Assembly: GCA_028408365.1 (NCBI GenBank)
Contig: JAOOLD010000012.1
Coordinates: 1-46,729, forward strand
DNA length: 46,729 bases
Direction: 5' to 3'
Source of the DNA: Bacteroidota bacterium
GTDB taxonomy: Bacteria; Bacteroidota; Bacteroidia; Flavobacteriales; BACL11
In this document: piece by piece, positions 26,799-37,133 of the stretch
Layout: each line of letters starts with the position of its first letter
How positions within the stretch are numbered: the stretch's first letter is position 1
The notes under the pieces: generated by a model
What the model saw: only the letters and a program-made list of their open reading frames with translations
What the model was told of the DNA's origin: nothing
Database searches by the model: none
Translations under genes and position numbers: made by a program

Positions 26799-28001
26799 TT
26801 ATTGAGATTTGATAAGACCGTCCATTTCCTTGGACTTCTTATAATCTCCTTTAAGATAATAAAGTTGTTTTAAAGATAAGAGTGTGTTCTTGTCATTTGG
26901 ATCTAATGAAAGAGATGTTTCAAGAAATGGCAAGGCATCATCAAAAAAAACTTCAGATTCTTTTTTAAGTTTATTATATAATTTGTCGCTTGATGAATTA
27001 TTAGCTTCATTTCTAAGCTCTACTCCCCTATTAAAAAATAATGCCCCAAGGTTATAATTAGAATTGAAATTATCAGGATTTAATTCAATAGATTTTTTGT
27101 AATCAATTATCGCTTCATCAAGCATATCTTTTTGATCATAGACAGTAGCTCTGTTAAAGAAAAGTAAATCATTCATATCATCAAGTTCAATTGCATCGCT
27201 AAGCTTATCAATTAACTCATCAGTACGATTTAATTTTATGTATAAATTAATTTGGGAATTAATTAAAACAGGATCATTTTCAAAATAATCTCTACCAAGA
27301 GAAAGATATTTTAATGCATCATCATCATTTCCTTCCTCTTGTAAAATGTCACTCATATGAACATAAATAGAAGGATCATTAAAATTTAAATCAATTAAAT
27401 TTTGAAGTAAAACCTTAGATCTTTCGTTATCTTTCATTCTTCTAGCAGCAAAAAAAGAATTATGAAGAACAGTCTCTTTTGTTATATTTCCTCTTTTTAA
27501 TTGATCTTCAGAATCATAATCAAAGATTTTAAAAATTTCATCATATAATTTTAAAGCCTTAGAATTATTCTCGTTGTTGTATTCATCAATTGCCATATTA
27601 AATAGTTTGTAGCCACATTGAATTAAACCTGCTACAACATCTTCCTCTTTGGTCCACTTTCGAACAACAACTCTACCTTTTTTGTCTTTTTCAAGACATC
27701 GAATGTGTGATTGCTTAGCCTTAAAAATCGCATCATTATCAATTTTTTGATCTTTTAACAGTGCAATCTTTAAATAAACTTTGGCTCTGTAATTCCACAT
27801 TTTTGGTTCATCACTAGTTGATGTATTTAAAAATGCTTCATCAATATAATTTTTAGCGTCTATCAGGTTAGAAACCATTTCTTCTCCATCTGTTTTGTTA
27901 GCATTTTTTAATGCTATTGATGAATTTACAATATTATGTTTTTGAGCATTTACTAAAAAAACAAAGCAAGCAAAACCAAACAATAGAACGAATTTTCTCA
28001 T
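26799..28001 (-). CDS. Exported TPR protein
   Basis: 400 aa. Signal peptide MRKFVLLFGFACFVFLVNAQ, then a solenoid of tetratricopeptide repeats. The clearest are near YVHMSDILQEEGNDDDALKYL, LFFNRATVYDQKDMLDEAIIDY and FNSNYNLGALFFNRGVEL, the last two being canonical TPR pairs. Periplasmic or lipid-free envelope protein; partner unknown. 8 bp after the M16 protease gene. I recall a TPR gene next to gyrA in many Flavobacteriia, which fits. Confidence 0.82.
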   Translation of the reverse strand: MRKFVLLFGFACFVFLVNAQKHNIVNSSIALKNANKTDGEEMVSNLIDAKNYIDEAFLNTSTSDEPKMWNYRAKVYLKIALLKDQKIDNDAIFKAKQSHIRCLEKDKKGRVVVRKWTKEEDVVAGLIQCGYKLFNMAIDEYNNENNSKALKLYDEIFKIFDYDSEDQLKRGNITKETVLHNSFFAARRMKDNERSKVLLQNLIDLNFNDPSIYVHMSDILQEEGNDDDALKYLSLGRDYFENDPVLINSQINLYIKLNRTDELIDKLSDAIELDDMNDLLFFNRATVYDQKDMLDEAIIDYKKSIELNPDNFNSNYNLGALFFNRGVELRNEANNSSSDKLYNKLKKESEVFFDDALPFLETSLSLDPNDKNTLLSLKQLYYLKGDYKKSKEMDGLIKSQ

Positions 28002-28009
28002 AACTAAAA

Positions 28010-30877
28010 TTATTTTATGTCAATAACTTCAAAATTAAATCTTTTACCTTCATTAGAAGATAAATTTTCTAACTTTTCTTTAATGAGATATTTATTTCCA
28101 ACAACAACGATTGCAAGTTCATCTTTTCTTATTTCATTTGACGCTATATCATTAATTTCACCTAAAGTCATAGAACTTAAAATATTTGATTGCTCATCTA
28201 TGTATGAAGCATCCAAATCGTTTGATAAAATTCGGTTTAAAAAACCTATTTTTTGATTCGGCGTTTCATATTTCATTGAAGCAGAGTTTAAAAAAGAATT
28301 TTTCGTTGAAATTAGCTCATCATTAGAAAGTCCAGTTGTTGTATAATCATTAAGAATTGTAAAAATATCTGCGATTGCACTATCGGTTGCTTGTGTTTTT
28401 ACACTTGTTTGTATTGCAAAAACTCCAGTATTTTCATCTCCACTAAAAAATGAATAGGCTCCATAGGTGTAGCCTTTATCTTCTCTTAATTTTAGAAACA
28501 ATCTTCCACTGGCTCCTCCACCAAGTGACTTATTCATCACTTGGGATTTAAAAAACTTATCATTAACATCAAAAGAATTACTTCTATGTCCCATTAATAT
28601 TAAAGATTGTGTTGAACCCTCAATGTCCTTTAAATAAATTCGATTTTTAGCTACTGTAGGAAATTCAAATTTGGAGGGTAAGCTAATATCTTTGTTCGAC
28701 CAACTTTTTAAGAAATTGAGTTTTGAGTAAATAACATCTTTTTTAACATTTCCAACTATTATTAACTCGCTTAAATTTGGCGAATAAAAATCATAAAACT
28801 CTTGAACATCTTTAAGCTTGATTTTTTTTATAGTTTTTTTATTCATTTCTCTGCCTAATGGAGTGTCACCATAAAGTACATTTGAAAAGCTTGATCTAGC
28901 AAGGAATTGCGAGTTTTTTTTCATTGACTCTAAACCTTCTAAATTAGTATTCTTTAATCTCTTAAAGTCATCATTGTTGAAACCAGGGTTGAGTAATTTT
29001 TCTTCAAAGAGTTTTAAACTTTCATCTAATTTATCACTTAAACATTCAAAATATACTAATGTTTCATTGTCTTCGGAAGAGAATTGAATAGTTGCACCTA
29101 ATTTTTGAATTTCAACGCTGATTTCTTCTGAAGATTTTGAAGAAGTACTTTCGTTCATCATTTGTGCAGTAATACTGGCCACACCAACCTTCTTTTTATC
29201 TTCCAATAATTTTCCTCCTTTAATTTTTAATCTCATATAAACTTTTGGAACTTCGTTTGTTTCAGAAAAAATTGTTTTTAGTCCATTGCCAAATGTTTCT
29301 TTATAAAAAAATGGGATTTTTGGTGTTCTGGGTTTGCCTGCCTCTGGTTGATCTTTTCTACAGCAAATATCATATTCTGAGCTAGCCTTATCATGAACTA
29401 AATTTGAATATTGTGGGTCCTGATCAAGAATTAAATCAGCATTAGGATTCTTACTAATGATGGAATCTAATTCTTTAACAAAAGGACTTTTTGGCTTAAC
29501 TTGATTAATAACAGCATTTCTGTTTTTGATATATTTATTAAATACTCTTATAACATCTTCTTTTGTTACATCTTGATATCTTTTTATTTCTGAAGAAACA
29601 TTGTAACGACTTCTAGCCAACCATTCCCATCTGGAAATCAAAGTAGCTTTTGAGGATATTGAAGTTATCATGTCATAATTTTGGCTAATTATTTTTGTTT
29701 TAACCATTTCTAAATCCTCTTCTGAAAAACCCTTTTCTTCCCAATCAGCGATTGAGTTTCTTATATCAGCCTCAATATTATTAAAATAAACTCCTTGATC
29801 TTCTTGCCAGTCTGGAAAGGTTAAAACCGTGAAGTGAAACTCACCTGACAACTCTCTGCATGGGTGACTCACGCTAGCTTGAATAGCCTTTTCTGATTTA
29901 ATAAAGTTTTTATAAAAAATAGAATTTTTCCCATCTCCCATCAATGATGCTAGTATATCCAAAGCGGCCTCGTCTCTATGATAATTCGGAACTGTTGGAA
30001 AAACGATATCAGTCATGGGTAAATAAACGTTGTCAGTATAGCCAGTATATATGTCACTTGAAAGTCTAGGTACCATTGGACTAAGTTTCCTTACCTCAGA
30101 ACCTCTTGGTATTGAACCAAAATATTTTTCCACTAAAGGAATAACAGTTTCACTATTAACATCACCCGTTATTGTTAAAATAGCATTATTTGGTCCATAC
30201 CACCTCAGAAAAAAATTTTTTAAATCTTCCAATGATGCTCTATATAAATCATCCACATATCCAATTACAGGCCAATTATATGGATGTGACGGTGGATAAA
30301 GACTTTGACCAAGAATTTCGTAACTCATTCCGTATTGCCTACTAACTTGCATTTGATACTTTTCATTTTTAACAACCTCCCTTTGGTTTTCAAACTTTTC
30401 ACTAGTAACAGCATCTAAGAGAAAACCCATACGATCAGCCTCTAGCCACAATGCGGTTTCAAGATAGTTTGATGGGACAGTCTGAAAATAAACTGTTCTG
30501 TCTGAGCTAGTATTTCCATTCATCGTTCCACCAGCATCATTAATAATTTTAAAATGTTTTTCATCTGGAACATTTTCTGAGCCTTGGAACATCATATGTT
30601 CAAAGAAATGTGCAAAACCTGATTTTCCAGCAGATTCTCTACTTGAACCTACGTGGTAAGTTATGTGTACGTGTACTAAAGGGTCAGAATTATCTTCATG
30701 TACGATAACTTTTAATCCGTTAGGGAGCTTCCATTTTTCAAATTTAATATCTAATGGATTTGTACTTGCTTCTTTAACGAGATCTGCTTGAGAAAAAATT
30801 TTATTTGAGCAAAAAACTATTAAATAAAACGTTAAAAATGTTTTTAATATTCTTTTATTAGTCCTCAAAGTCGTCAT
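28010..30877 (-). CDS. M16 (pitrilysin-type) zinc protease, two-domain
   Basis: 955 aa from ATG 30877. The frame stays open further upstream inside gyrA, but that stretch is a low-complexity Lys/Ile shadow, and [10 protein letters not shown] is followed by a proper signal sequence ([21 protein letters not shown]). The first M16 half has the inverted zinc motif HFFEH (90-94) and VVKNEKYQ (near 168-175), holding the probable third ligand Glu172. The second half lacks HxxEH and has the inactive-domain GxxSxRL(F)xxLRE-type motif ([18 protein letters not shown]). Periplasmic degradation of small proteins or peptides is likely. It overlaps the end of gyrA by 20 bp in another frame. Confidence 0.92.
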   Translation of the reverse strand: MTTLRTNKRILKTFLTFYLIVFCSNKIFSQADLVKEASTNPLDIKFEKWKLPNGLKVIVHEDNSDPLVHVHITYHVGSSRESAGKSGFAHFFEHMMFQGSENVPDEKHFKIINDAGGTMNGNTSSDRTVYFQTVPSNYLETALWLEADRMGFLLDAVTSEKFENQREVVKNEKYQMQVSRQYGMSYEILGQSLYPPSHPYNWPVIGYVDDLYRASLEDLKNFFLRWYGPNNAILTITGDVNSETVIPLVEKYFGSIPRGSEVRKLSPMVPRLSSDIYTGYTDNVYLPMTDIVFPTVPNYHRDEAALDILASLMGDGKNSIFYKNFIKSEKAIQASVSHPCRELSGEFHFTVLTFPDWQEDQGVYFNNIEADIRNSIADWEEKGFSEEDLEMVKTKIISQNYDMITSISSKATLISRWEWLARSRYNVSSEIKRYQDVTKEDVIRVFNKYIKNRNAVINQVKPKSPFVKELDSIISKNPNADLILDQDPQYSNLVHDKASSEYDICCRKDQPEAGKPRTPKIPFFYKETFGNGLKTIFSETNEVPKVYMRLKIKGGKLLEDKKKVGVASITAQMMNESTSSKSSEEISVEIQKLGATIQFSSEDNETLVYFECLSDKLDESLKLFEEKLLNPGFNNDDFKRLKNTNLEGLESMKKNSQFLARSSFSNVLYGDTPLGREMNKKTIKKIKLKDVQEFYDFYSPNLSELIIVGNVKKDVIYSKLNFLKSWSNKDISLPSKFEFPTVAKNRIYLKDIEGSTQSLILMGHRSNSFDVNDKFFKSQVMNKSLGGGASGRLFLKLREDKGYTYGAYSFFSGDENTGVFAIQTSVKTQATDSAIADIFTILNDYTTTGLSNDELISTKNSFLNSASMKYETPNQKIGFLNRILSNDLDASYIDEQSNILSSMTLGEINDIASNEIRKDELAIVVVGNKYLIKEKLENLSSNEGKRFNFEVIDIK

Positions 30878-33620
30878 CAAAAAATAAAGTGTTTTGTGAT
30901 TTATCTTCTTTGTTATTTTCATCTTTTTTGATGTTATCTTCAGAATTATTTGTTTTTTGGATTTCAGTATCTTCAGAACTATCAATTTCTCCTTTATCAC
31001 TTTCTTTAATATCAAGCTCTTCAGAACTGGACGTATCATTATTGTCATCTTTATCTAAATCACTAGAAACACTTTTATCATTTGATTGATCTGATTTTAC
31101 TTCATCATCTACAACATTATTTTCGTCTACTTGATCAGTAATTTCATCATCTAGAAGTTCATCTTCATTTGATCTAGTGACCTTAGCAACTGATGCAATG
31201 CTATCATCATCTTTTAATTTAATAATTCTAACTCCCTGAGTAGCTCTACCCATTACTCGTAATGATTCGACAGAAGTTCTAATTGTAATACCACTTTTGT
31301 TAATAATCATTAATTCGTCTTCATCACTCACATTTTTTAAAGCAATCAAGTCTCCGGTTTTATCAGTTACACTGATTGTTTTAACACCTTTTCCACCTCT
31401 ATTAGTCACTCTATAATCATCTATTTGAGATCTTTTACCATAACCATTTTTTGAAACTACCAAAACCGAGGAATCGATATCATTAACACAAATCATTCCA
31501 ATTACCTCGTCTTTATCATTTGCTAATCTTATACCCCTTACTCCAGAAGCGGTTCTTCCCATAGCCCTGACTTTCTCTTCCTCAAATCTTATTGCCTTAC
31601 CCGACTTAACAGCCATCATAATTTGAGACACACCATTTGTCATTTTGGCCTCTAAAAGCTGATCTCCATCTTTAATTGTAATTGCATTTATTCCGTTAGA
31701 TCTTGGCCTAGAGTAAGATTCGAGCTTTGTTTTCTTAATGACACCTTTTTTAGTGCACATAACAATATAATTTGAGTTTATGTATTCTTCATCCTTCAAA
31801 TCCTTAGTATTAATGTAAGCCATAACTTTATCATCGCTTGGGATATTGATTAGGTTTTGTATTGCTCTACCTTTTGAAATTTTACTTCCTTCAGGAATTT
31901 CATAAACTCTCATCCAAAAACATTTTCCTTGCTCAGTAAAGAATAACATGTAATCATGATTGTTAGCCATAAAAATTTCCTCAACAAAATCCTCATCCCT
32001 AGTAGTAGCTCCTCGTGATCCAACTCCACCTCTAGCTTGTGATCTATATTCAGATAAAGAAGTTCTTTTTATGTAGCCAAGATTTGATATTGTTATCAAA
32101 ACTCTTTCATTTGGTATCATATCTTCGATACTTACTTCAGATGAAGAATACTCAATTAAAGTTCTTCTTTCATCTCCATACTTTTCTTTAACTTCTAATA
32201 AATCATCTTTAAGAATATCATATCTGAGACCCTCATTTGATAAAATTTCATTGAGTTCCTTAATCTTTTGCATAATCTCTGCATGCTCATCTTTAATTTT
32301 ATCTCTTTCTAAACCTGTTAACTTTTGTAGTCTTAAATCAAGTATCGCTTTTGCCTGTTCTTCTGATAATTTAAAATTATCAATCAAACCTGTTCTAGCA
32401 ATTTCAGGGGTTCTAGATGAACGAATAAGGTTTATTATGTCATCAAGATTATCTAAAGCAATTAATAAACCTTCGAGAATATGAGCTCTTTTCTCAGCTT
32501 GCTTTAATTCAAAATTTGTTTTTCTGACCAGTACATCAAGCCTATGCTCAACAAAGAAGTTTATTAAATCCTTGAGGTTTAGAAGCTTTGGTCGACCCTT
32601 AACAAGTGCAATATTATTAACACTGAATGATGATTGTAAAGAAGTGTATTTATACAATTTATTTAGTACAATATTTGGAATTGCATCTCTTTTTAGCTCA
32701 TAAACAATTCTCATTCCGTTTCTATCAGATTCATCTCTAATATCAGAGATTCCCTCCAATTTTTTACTATTAACTAAATCTGCTGTTTTTTTAATTAAAT
32801 CTGATTTATTAACCATATATGGAATTTCATCAACAATAATTAAATCTCTGTTTCCAGATTCTTCAAATCTTACTTTTCCTCTAACAACTACTCTCCCTCT
32901 TCCAGTTTCAAAAGCTGATTTTACCCCCTCATAACCATATATTGTACCTCCAGTTGGAAAATCAGGAGCAGTAATATGTTCCATTAAATCACTAACCTCA
33001 ACGTTTCCTCTGTTGTCAATAAAGGAAATTATTCCATTAACAACCTCGGTCAAGTTATGAGGTGGCATATTTGTTGCCATTCCTACGGCAATTCCAGTTG
33101 TTCCATTTAGTAATAGATTTGGTAATCTGGCAGGTAAAACTGAAGGCTCTTTTAGAGTATCATCAAAATTATTTTCCCATTCTACAGTGTTTTTATCAAT
33201 ATCACGAAGCATATCCTCAGATGTTTTTCTCATTCTTGCTTCAGTGTATCTCATTGCAGCTGGATTATCCCCGTCAATAGATCCAAAGTTTCCTTGACCA
33301 TCAACCATTAAATATCTTAAACTCCATTCTTGAGCCATTCTAACCATCGCATCATACACTGCAGTATCTCCATGTGGATGAAATTTACCTAGTACTTCAC
33401 CGACTATTCTTGCTGATTTTTTATGGGATGTATTTGATTTTACACCAAGTTCATGCATTCCGTAAAGAATTCTTCTATGAACAGGTTTTAAACCATCTCT
33501 GACATCAGGCAAAGCTCTTGAGACTATTACTGACATGGAATAATCAATATATTTAGACTTCATTTCCTCTTCGATATTGATAGGAATTATTCTTTCACCA
33601 TTATTTTCAAATTTTGACAT
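30858..33620 (-). CDS. gyrA: DNA gyrase subunit A with long acidic tail
   Basis: 920 aa. Breakage-reunion subunit of DNA gyrase. Seen: [20 protein letters not shown] (34-53), the quinolone-determining segment [10 protein letters not shown] (81-90; Thr86 and Asp90 correspond to E. coli Ser83 and Asp87), catalytic Tyr125 in [10 protein letters not shown], and beta-pinwheel blades with a GyrA-box-like NRGGKGVKT. From residue ~817 (31172-30858) the protein ends in ~104 residues made mostly of Asp, Glu, Ser, Asn and Lys and closing with FFDDDFED. GyrB is not in this window. First gene of a minus-strand run with M16, TPR and metalloprotease genes. Confidence 0.97.
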   Translation of the reverse strand: MSKFENNGERIIPINIEEEMKSKYIDYSMSVIVSRALPDVRDGLKPVHRRILYGMHELGVKSNTSHKKSARIVGEVLGKFHPHGDTAVYDAMVRMAQEWSLRYLMVDGQGNFGSIDGDNPAAMRYTEARMRKTSEDMLRDIDKNTVEWENNFDDTLKEPSVLPARLPNLLLNGTTGIAVGMATNMPPHNLTEVVNGIISFIDNRGNVEVSDLMEHITAPDFPTGGTIYGYEGVKSAFETGRGRVVVRGKVRFEESGNRDLIIVDEIPYMVNKSDLIKKTADLVNSKKLEGISDIRDESDRNGMRIVYELKRDAIPNIVLNKLYKYTSLQSSFSVNNIALVKGRPKLLNLKDLINFFVEHRLDVLVRKTNFELKQAEKRAHILEGLLIALDNLDDIINLIRSSRTPEIARTGLIDNFKLSEEQAKAILDLRLQKLTGLERDKIKDEHAEIMQKIKELNEILSNEGLRYDILKDDLLEVKEKYGDERRTLIEYSSSEVSIEDMIPNERVLITISNLGYIKRTSLSEYRSQARGGVGSRGATTRDEDFVEEIFMANNHDYMLFFTEQGKCFWMRVYEIPEGSKISKGRAIQNLINIPSDDKVMAYINTKDLKDEEYINSNYIVMCTKKGVIKKTKLESYSRPRSNGINAITIKDGDQLLEAKMTNGVSQIMMAVKSGKAIRFEEEKVRAMGRTASGVRGIRLANDKDEVIGMICVNDIDSSVLVVSKNGYGKRSQIDDYRVTNRGGKGVKTISVTDKTGDLIALKNVSDEDELMIINKSGITIRTSVESLRVMGRATQGVRIIKLKDDDSIASVAKVTRSNEDELLDDEITDQVDENNVVDDEVKSDQSNDKSVSSDLDKDDNNDTSSSEELDIKESDKGEIDSSEDTEIQKTNNSEDNIKKDENNKEDKSQNTLFFDDDFED

Positions 33621-33644
33621 AAAATTTTGTTTTAATTCTTATAA

Positions 33645-33673
33645 CAAATTAAGCAAATTTGCGTTTTTGACAA
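33645..33673 (-). promoter_or_regulatory. Predicted gyrA promoter
   Basis: On the minus strand, TTG (33671-33673), an 18-nt spacer and TTAATTTG (33645-33652), close to the Bacteroidota TTG / TAnnTTTG consensus. The start codon is 25 nt downstream. A perfect 10-bp palindrome GCAAATTTGC fills 33653-33662, inside the spacer. The whole 164-bp gap (33621-33784) also serves divergent clpC. Confidence 0.45.
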
Positions 33674-33722
33674 AGAGAAATGAGCTAAATAATGACATTA
33701 AAGTTATGAACATTTTTTGTTA

Positions 33723-33763
33723 AAAAAAAGGGTAAATTAGAAAGTCAAAAAAAGGTTAAATTA
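33723..33763 (+). repeat. Near-perfect 17-bp direct repeat upstream of clpC
   Basis: 33723-33739 and 33747-33763 both read AAAAAAAGG(G/T)TAAATTA, 16 of 17 bases the same, with a 24-bp period, ending 21 bp before the clpC ATG. It could be a paired operator for a stress regulator or part of the leader; A-rich sequence alone might produce part of the match. Confidence 0.6.
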
Positions 33764-33784
33764 ACTAATTATATAAAAAAAAAT

Positions 33785-36319
33785 ATGATTACAGGTTTTT
33801 CAAAAAGAATGTCAAAAGTTTTCAAGTTTATGAACGAAGAAACCATACGTCTTGGTGATACAAGTTCAGGAGTCGAACATCTTTTTTTAGCTATACTCAG
33901 AGAAGGTAGTGGAAGCGCTGTTCAGGTACTAAAAAGGTTAGGTATTGTTGTCAAAGACATAAAGATTATTATAGAAGGTGCTTTAAAAAAGCAAGAAAAA
34001 TTTATTCAAAAAAAGAATTCAACCCTAAACTTAACAAAACAAACTGAAAGAATTCTTAGAAAATCAATACTTGAAAGAAAAAATTTGGAAGAAGAAGAAA
34101 TTAAAACTGTTCATGTTTTGTTAGCTATTATGCTTGACAAAAACAATATTGTATCCTCAGCTCTGCGTCATATGAAAATTGATTACGATAGAGTCTTAGA
34201 AGAATACCTTAACATTTCTGATATCAAATCAAAATTAGATGATAGCATAGAAAATGATGACGATATTTTTGGATCATCTGAAAGTGACTATCAAAAAACT
34301 GAAAAAAGTAAATCTTCTGGCTCAACACCAACACTTGATAATTTTGGAAGAGATCTAACCAAATACGCAGAGGAAAACAGATTAGACCCAATTGTTGGAA
34401 GAATATCTGAAATTGAAAGAGTTGCTCAAATCCTCAGCAGAAGAAAGAAGAACAATCCAATACTAGTAGGTGAACCTGGTGTTGGAAAATCTGCAATAGC
34501 CGAAGGCTTAGCTATTAGAATAGTTGAAAGAAAAGTATCAAGAGTTCTGTTTGACAAAAGAGTTGTAATGCTCGACCTTGCAGCTTTAGTTGCAGGAACA
34601 AAATACAGAGGACAATTTGAAGAAAGAATGAAAGCTTTAATATCAGAGCTAGAAAACAATCCTAATGTAATTTTATTTATAGATGAAATTCATACTTTAG
34701 TTGGTGCAGGTGGAGCTACTGGTTCTCTTGATGCATCAAATATGTTTAAACCAGCTTTAGCGAGAGGAGAAATTCAATGCATTGGAGCTACAACAATTGA
34801 CGAATATAGACAATATATCGAAAAAGATGGCGCACTGGAAAGAAGATTTCAGAAGGTTCTAATAGATCCTACATCAATTTCTGAAACAATCGAAATTCTA
34901 AATAATATTAAAGAAAGATATGAAGAACATCACAATGTAGAGTATACTGAAAATGCAATAAACTCATGTGTTGTATTGACAGATAGATATATGAACGACA
35001 GATATCTTCCAGACAAAGCTATCGATGCTCTAGACGAAGCTGGATCAAGAGTACACATAACCAATATAAAAGTTCCTAAAAAGATATCTTCTCTTGAGGA
35101 AAAAATCGAAGATCTTATCAAATTAAAAAAGAATGCTATTTCTCAACAAAAATTTGAGGAAGCAGCTAAGCTTAGAGACTACGAAAAGAACTCAATAAAA
35201 GAGCTTAATGAAGCAAAAAAACAATGGGAGAATGAAATTAAGTCGAATAAAATTATTGTTAACGGAGATAATGTTGCAGAAGTTGTTTCATTAATGACTG
35301 GTATACCAGTACAAAGAATTGCCTCAAAGGAGATAAAAAAACTATCTAAAATGTCTCATAACATAAAAAAGAAGATTATTGGACAAGATGATGCAATAAC
35401 TAAAATTTCTAGAGCAATTCAAAGAAATAGAGTTGGACTTAAAGATCCGAAAAAACCGATTGGCACATTCATTTTTTTAGGATCAACAGGTGTAGGAAAA
35501 ACACAATTAGCTAAAGCACTTTCTGAAGAGATGTTTGATTCCACAGATTCTCTAATAAGAATTGACATGAGTGAGTATATGGAAAAATTCTCAGTTTCAA
35601 GATTAGTTGGTGCTCCTCCTGGCTACGTTGGATATGAAGAAGGTGGTCAATTAACAGAGAAAGTTAGAAAAAAGCCATACTCTGTGATTTTATTAGACGA
35701 AATTGAAAAGGCTCACCCAGATGTATTTAATTTATTACTTCAAGTTCTTGATGACGGCCAAGTAACTGATAGCTTAGGAAGAAAAATAGATTTTAAAAAC
35801 ACTGTTATAATAATGACATCAAATATTGGTACTAGGCAACTAAAAGACTTTGGACAAGGAGTTGGTTTTAATACATCTGCAAGAAAAAATAATGCTTCTG
35901 AACATTCTAAAGGCGTGATTGAAACCGCTCTCAAAAGAACATTTGCACCTGAATTTTTAAATAGAATTGATGATGTTGTTCTTTTCAATAGCCTCGAAAA
36001 AGAAGACATCAACAAAATTATTGATATTGAACTAAAGCATGTAGTCGAAAGAATCAATAAACTAGGTTATGAAATTAATATTTCAAAAGGAGCAAAGGAT
36101 TTTGTTGCTAGTAAAGGTTTTGATTCAAAATTTGGTGCTAGACCTTTGAAAAGAGCAATTCAAAAGTATATTGAAGATCCTCTAGCTGAAAAAATAATAA
36201 ATATTGAACTATCATTAGGAGACAAAATAAACATCAAAATCTCGAAATCTAGAGACGAGTTAATATTTACTATTCAAAAACAAGAAGAGCAAAAACCTAA
36301 AAATAAAACTAAAAGTTAG
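33785..36319 (+). CDS. clpC: ATP-dependent Clp protease ATP-binding subunit ClpC
   Basis: 844 aa. A HSP100 unfoldase that feeds proteins to ClpP. Order: two Clp-N repeats (about 1-145), an acidic linker, AAA-1 with Walker A GEPGVGKS (229-236) and ILFIDEIHTLVGAG, a UVR-type coiled middle domain (FEEAAKLRDYEKNSIKEL, about 455-475), AAA-2 with Walker A GSTGVGKT (566-573) and LLDEIEKAHPDV, then the Clp-D2 small domain. GVGFNTS late in AAA-2 contains the kind of VGF/LGF loop that docks on ClpP. Standing alone and divergent from gyrA; the 3' end is only 13 bp from the convergent methyltransferase gene. ClpP and McsB are not in this window. Confidence 0.96.
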   Translation: MITGFSKRMSKVFKFMNEETIRLGDTSSGVEHLFLAILREGSGSAVQVLKRLGIVVKDIKIIIEGALKKQEKFIQKKNSTLNLTKQTERILRKSILERKNLEEEEIKTVHVLLAIMLDKNNIVSSALRHMKIDYDRVLEEYLNISDIKSKLDDSIENDDDIFGSSESDYQKTEKSKSSGSTPTLDNFGRDLTKYAEENRLDPIVGRISEIERVAQILSRRKKNNPILVGEPGVGKSAIAEGLAIRIVERKVSRVLFDKRVVMLDLAALVAGTKYRGQFEERMKALISELENNPNVILFIDEIHTLVGAGGATGSLDASNMFKPALARGEIQCIGATTIDEYRQYIEKDGALERRFQKVLIDPTSISETIEILNNIKERYEEHHNVEYTENAINSCVVLTDRYMNDRYLPDKAIDALDEAGSRVHITNIKVPKKISSLEEKIEDLIKLKKNAISQQKFEEAAKLRDYEKNSIKELNEAKKQWENEIKSNKIIVNGDNVAEVVSLMTGIPVQRIASKEIKKLSKMSHNIKKKIIGQDDAITKISRAIQRNRVGLKDPKKPIGTFIFLGSTGVGKTQLAKALSEEMFDSTDSLIRIDMSEYMEKFSVSRLVGAPPGYVGYEEGGQLTEKVRKKPYSVILLDEIEKAHPDVFNLLLQVLDDGQVTDSLGRKIDFKNTVIIMTSNIGTRQLKDFGQGVGFNTSARKNNASEHSKGVIETALKRTFAPEFLNRIDDVVLFNSLEKEDINKIIDIELKHVVERINKLGYEINISKGAKDFVASKGFDSKFGARPLKRAIQKYIEDPLAEKIINIELSLGDKINIKISKSRDELIFTIQKQEEQKPKNKTKS

Positions 36320-36332
36320 TTTCCAAAATCTT

Positions 36333-37133
36333 TTAAATAGACTTGAGAACATACATATGGTATACTAGTTCTCTTTTAATAAATGATTCGTAAAGCTTAC
36401 TTCCCTTTATACCCGCAAAAGAAGAAGAGATATTAGATAAGAAATTAGGTAAGAAAAATTTAATTTGTTTCTTTCTTTTTTCAGACATCTCATCCAATGC
36501 TAGCAAAATATTATTAGTTATATCTTCATATGATATAATTTTAAAATTTTCATTTATTGATTTATCAAAATGGGAAAACTCAGAGCTAGACCTGAAATCA
36601 GTAATTAGAAATTGTCCTTCTGGTTTTAAAACTCTCTTAACTTCTAGAAGAAACTTATTAAAATTTGGATAACAATGAGATGACTCAACATTTACAATAA
36701 TATCAAAAAATTGATTATCAAAAGGCAATTCTTCCGCACTTCCAACATGAAAACTCAAATTATCTTTTTTATAGAAATTATTACATAATTGAATTGCAGT
36801 GGGCGAAATATCTATTGCATGATAATCTTTTGGAGAAAAAGTTCTTGAGATATAGTCTGCACCTCCACCTCTACCACAACCAACCTCTAATACTCTTACA
36901 TTTTTTAGAGAGGATTTACTACACAAGTAGTGATACAAATGAATTGGAAATCTTTCTTTTTCATCTTCTTGAGATAACTGAGGTGTAAAATCATTTCTAA
37001 AATAACCATAATTCATGAACTTCAATTCTGGAGTTATTACTTTAGAACCTAAGTATGTATACCAAAACTTCCATAATTTTCCTTTTAGAATAGGAAAATT
37101 CCTAAAAATTAGCTTTAGTAATTTTAAAATCAA
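36333..37133 (-). CDS. SAM-dependent methyltransferase resembling phthiotriol-type lipid methyltransferases
   Basis: 266 aa. Seen: KLWKFWYTYLG and FMNYGYF (19-45), SAM motif I VLEVGCGRGGG (81-91), IDISPTAIQLCNNFY, ELPFDNQFFDIIVNVESSHCYP (135-156), VLKPEGQFLITDFR, and a C-terminal SSFAGIKGSKLYESF. NVESSHCYP and the AGxKGxxxY ending match, from memory, the mycobacterial Rv2952-type phthiotriol/phenolphthiotriol methyltransferase group (about 270 aa). Substrate here is unknown; a membrane-lipid or polyketide hydroxyl is a fair guess. The start is TTG 37133, overlapping the fabI stop as TTGA; the next Met (residue 40) would remove conserved N-terminal sequence. Confidence 0.82.
   Translation of the reverse strand: MILKLLKLIFRNFPILKGKLWKFWYTYLGSKVITPELKFMNYGYFRNDFTPQLSQEDEKERFPIHLYHYLCSKSSLKNVRVLEVGCGRGGGADYISRTFSPKDYHAIDISPTAIQLCNNFYKKDNLSFHVGSAEELPFDNQFFDIIVNVESSHCYPNFNKFLLEVKRVLKPEGQFLITDFRSSSEFSHFDKSINENFKIISYEDITNNILLALDEMSEKRKKQIKFFLPNFLSNISSSFAGIKGSKLYESFIKRELVYHMYVLKSI

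Noticed and set aside
30878-31048. Upstream extension of the M16 protease frame
   Set aside because: Low-complexity Lys/Ile reading of the gyrA acidic tail; a proper signal peptide starts at 30877.
35740-36057. 105-codon open frame on the - strand
   Set aside because: Antisense to the second AAA domain of clpC; a shadow of conserved coding sequence.
36320-36332. Terminator between clpC and the methyltransferase gene
   Set aside because: Only 13 bp and no inverted repeat seen.
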